Assembly (NCBI GenBank): GCA_026002995.1 | Contig: BPGK01000001.1 | Span: forward strand, 1 to 64,000 | DNA: 64,000 nt | Direction: 5' to 3' | Source of the DNA: Gaiellaceae bacterium | GTDB lineage: Bacteria > Actinomycetota > Thermoleophilia > Gaiellales > Gaiellaceae | In this document: positions 63,344 through 64,000 of the stretch, one piece after another | Layout of the letters: the number at the start of each line of letters is the position of its first letter | Position numbering within the stretch: position 1 is the stretch's first letter | The notes under the pieces: generated by a model | The model's database searches: none | What the model saw: only the letters and a program-made list of their open reading frames with translations | What the model was told of the DNA's origin: nothing | Program-made: the position numbers and the translations under genes

Positions 63344-64000
63344 ATGAGCGGAGCGCGTGGACGACGGCCGCGGCTCGATCCCGAGACCCTCCGACCCCGC
63401 GCTCGTCACCAGCGCCTCGCGCGCCGCCGCCAACGTCGCCGAGCCGCAGTTCTCGCGTTCGCCAGCATCGCTGTGCTCGGCGCCGTCGCGGGTGTCTCGG
63501 CCTCGACGGCGGTGTTCGCGTACGGCTCCTCGTGTGACCTCTCCTCCCTCCGGCCGGTCGCGATCGGACGGAACTCCTTCGTCTACGCGGCCGACGGCTC
63601 GCTCCTCGGCTCGATCCCGGCCGAGCGGAACCGGCAGCCCGTCAAGGCTGCCGACATGTCCCCCTGGATCCGCAAGGCGACGGTCGCCGTCGAGGACCGG
63701 CGCTTCTTCGAGCACAACGGTCTCGACCTCGAGGGCATCGCTCGCGCCGCGGTCGCGGACATCCGGGCCGGCGCGATCGTGGAAGGCGGCTCGACGATCA
63801 CACAGCAGCTCGTGCGCAACCTCTACATCTCGAAGGAGCGCACGGTCGAGCGCAAGCTCAAGGAGGCGTGTCTGGCGGCGAAGCTCGACGGCGCGTGGAC
63901 GAAGCACCGCATTCTCACGACGTACCTCAATCAGGTCTACTACGGAAACCAGGCGTACGGCATCGAGGCCGCCGCGCAGACGTACTTCTCGAAGCCCGCA
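63344..64000 (+). CDS. GT51 transglycosylase / class A penicillin-binding protein, 5' part
   Basis: 219 codons are visible and the frame runs off the window edge. A basic cytoplasmic start ('RPRARHQRLARRRQRRRA') precedes a membrane anchor (about 42-65, 'AVLAFASIAVLGAVAGVSA'). The peptidoglycan glycosyltransferase domain has catalytic E117 in 'VEDRRFFEHNGLDLEG', then 'GGSTITQQLVRNLY', 'ERKLKEACLAAKL' and 'YLNQVYYGNQAYGIEAAA'. It polymerises glycan strands from lipid II. Whether a transpeptidase domain follows, as in class A PBPs, lies outside the window. Confidence 0.93.
   Translation, partial: MSGARGRRPRLDPETLRPRARHQRLARRRQRRRAAVLAFASIAVLGAVAGVSASTAVFAYGSSCDLSSLRPVAIGRNSFVYAADGSLLGSIPAERNRQPVKAADMSPWIRKATVAVEDRRFFEHNGLDLEGIARAAVADIRAGAIVEGGSTITQQLVRNLYISKERTVERKLKEACLAAKLDGAWTKHRILTTYLNQVYYGNQAYGIEAAAQTYFSKPA

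Overview
The window is a compact, GC-rich bacterial chromosome segment. Genes are tightly packed, mostly GTG- or ATG-initiated, and neighbours very often overlap by 4 nt (GTGA or ATGA). The gene order around dnaA (gyrA-gyrB-DciA-recF-dnaN-dnaA, then rpmH-rnpA-yidD-yidC-khpB-rsmG-parA-parB) together with the base composition points to an actinobacterium. Group 3b hydrogenase genes, a Wbp-like nucleotide-sugar set and the GT51/NfeD/BFN genes would fit a deep lineage such as Thermoleophilia, but that placement is inference. No transposase, phage gene or CRISPR array was seen.

Region 1 (1-10.2 kb) is a complete-looking bidirectional NAD(P)-type group 3b [NiFe]-hydrogenase locus. On the minus strand run hydB, a cyclic-nucleotide-binding protein, hydG, hydD, hydA, a maturation protease and a short HypA. 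Divergently on the plus strand run hypF, hypC, a second HypC-like gene, hypD and hypE. hypB is not in the window. Region 2 (10.2-21.5 kb) holds an esterase; a nucleotide-sugar cluster (2-epimerase, 6-dehydrogenase, Gfo/Idh oxidoreductase, hexapeptide acyltransferase); a subtilisin-like protease and a SpoIID/LytB protein, both apparently secreted; and the four dTDP-L-rhamnose genes. It looks like cell-surface glycan supply.

Region 3 (21.5-36.3 kb) is mixed housekeeping and accessory: an MMPL exporter, small membrane or unknown proteins, an M23 peptidase, two half-size TauE/SafE proteins, an aromatic amino acid decarboxylase-like enzyme, PolX, a polyprenol-phosphate mannosyltransferase-like enzyme, a thioredoxin, an MrfA-like helicase, a SLOG-fold protein and a PE-LIG-POL LigD. 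Region 4 (36.4-43.3 kb) is a fatty-acid synthesis operon read fabZ-fabH-fabD-fabG-fabF-HAD-accD-accA, without an acyl carrier protein gene. A PGRP-type amidase and an NfeD/slipin pair follow.

Region 5 (47.6-64 kb) is the replication-origin neighbourhood. dnaA and everything to its left through gyrA point left; rpmH and the genes through parB point right. The 315-bp gap between dnaA and rpmH carries DnaA-box-like sites and an AT-rich stretch and is the best oriC candidate. Unusual local structures are a 175-bp partial duplication between gyrB and gyrA that creates a translationally interleaved 60-codon ORF, a recF gene whose only upstream start is a CTG overlapping the dnaN stop, and an exact 75-bp direct repeat after parB. 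A tRNA-Ile(GAT), a bifunctional-nuclease-family gene, a CPBP protease and the 5' part of a GT51 transglycosylase/PBP close the window.
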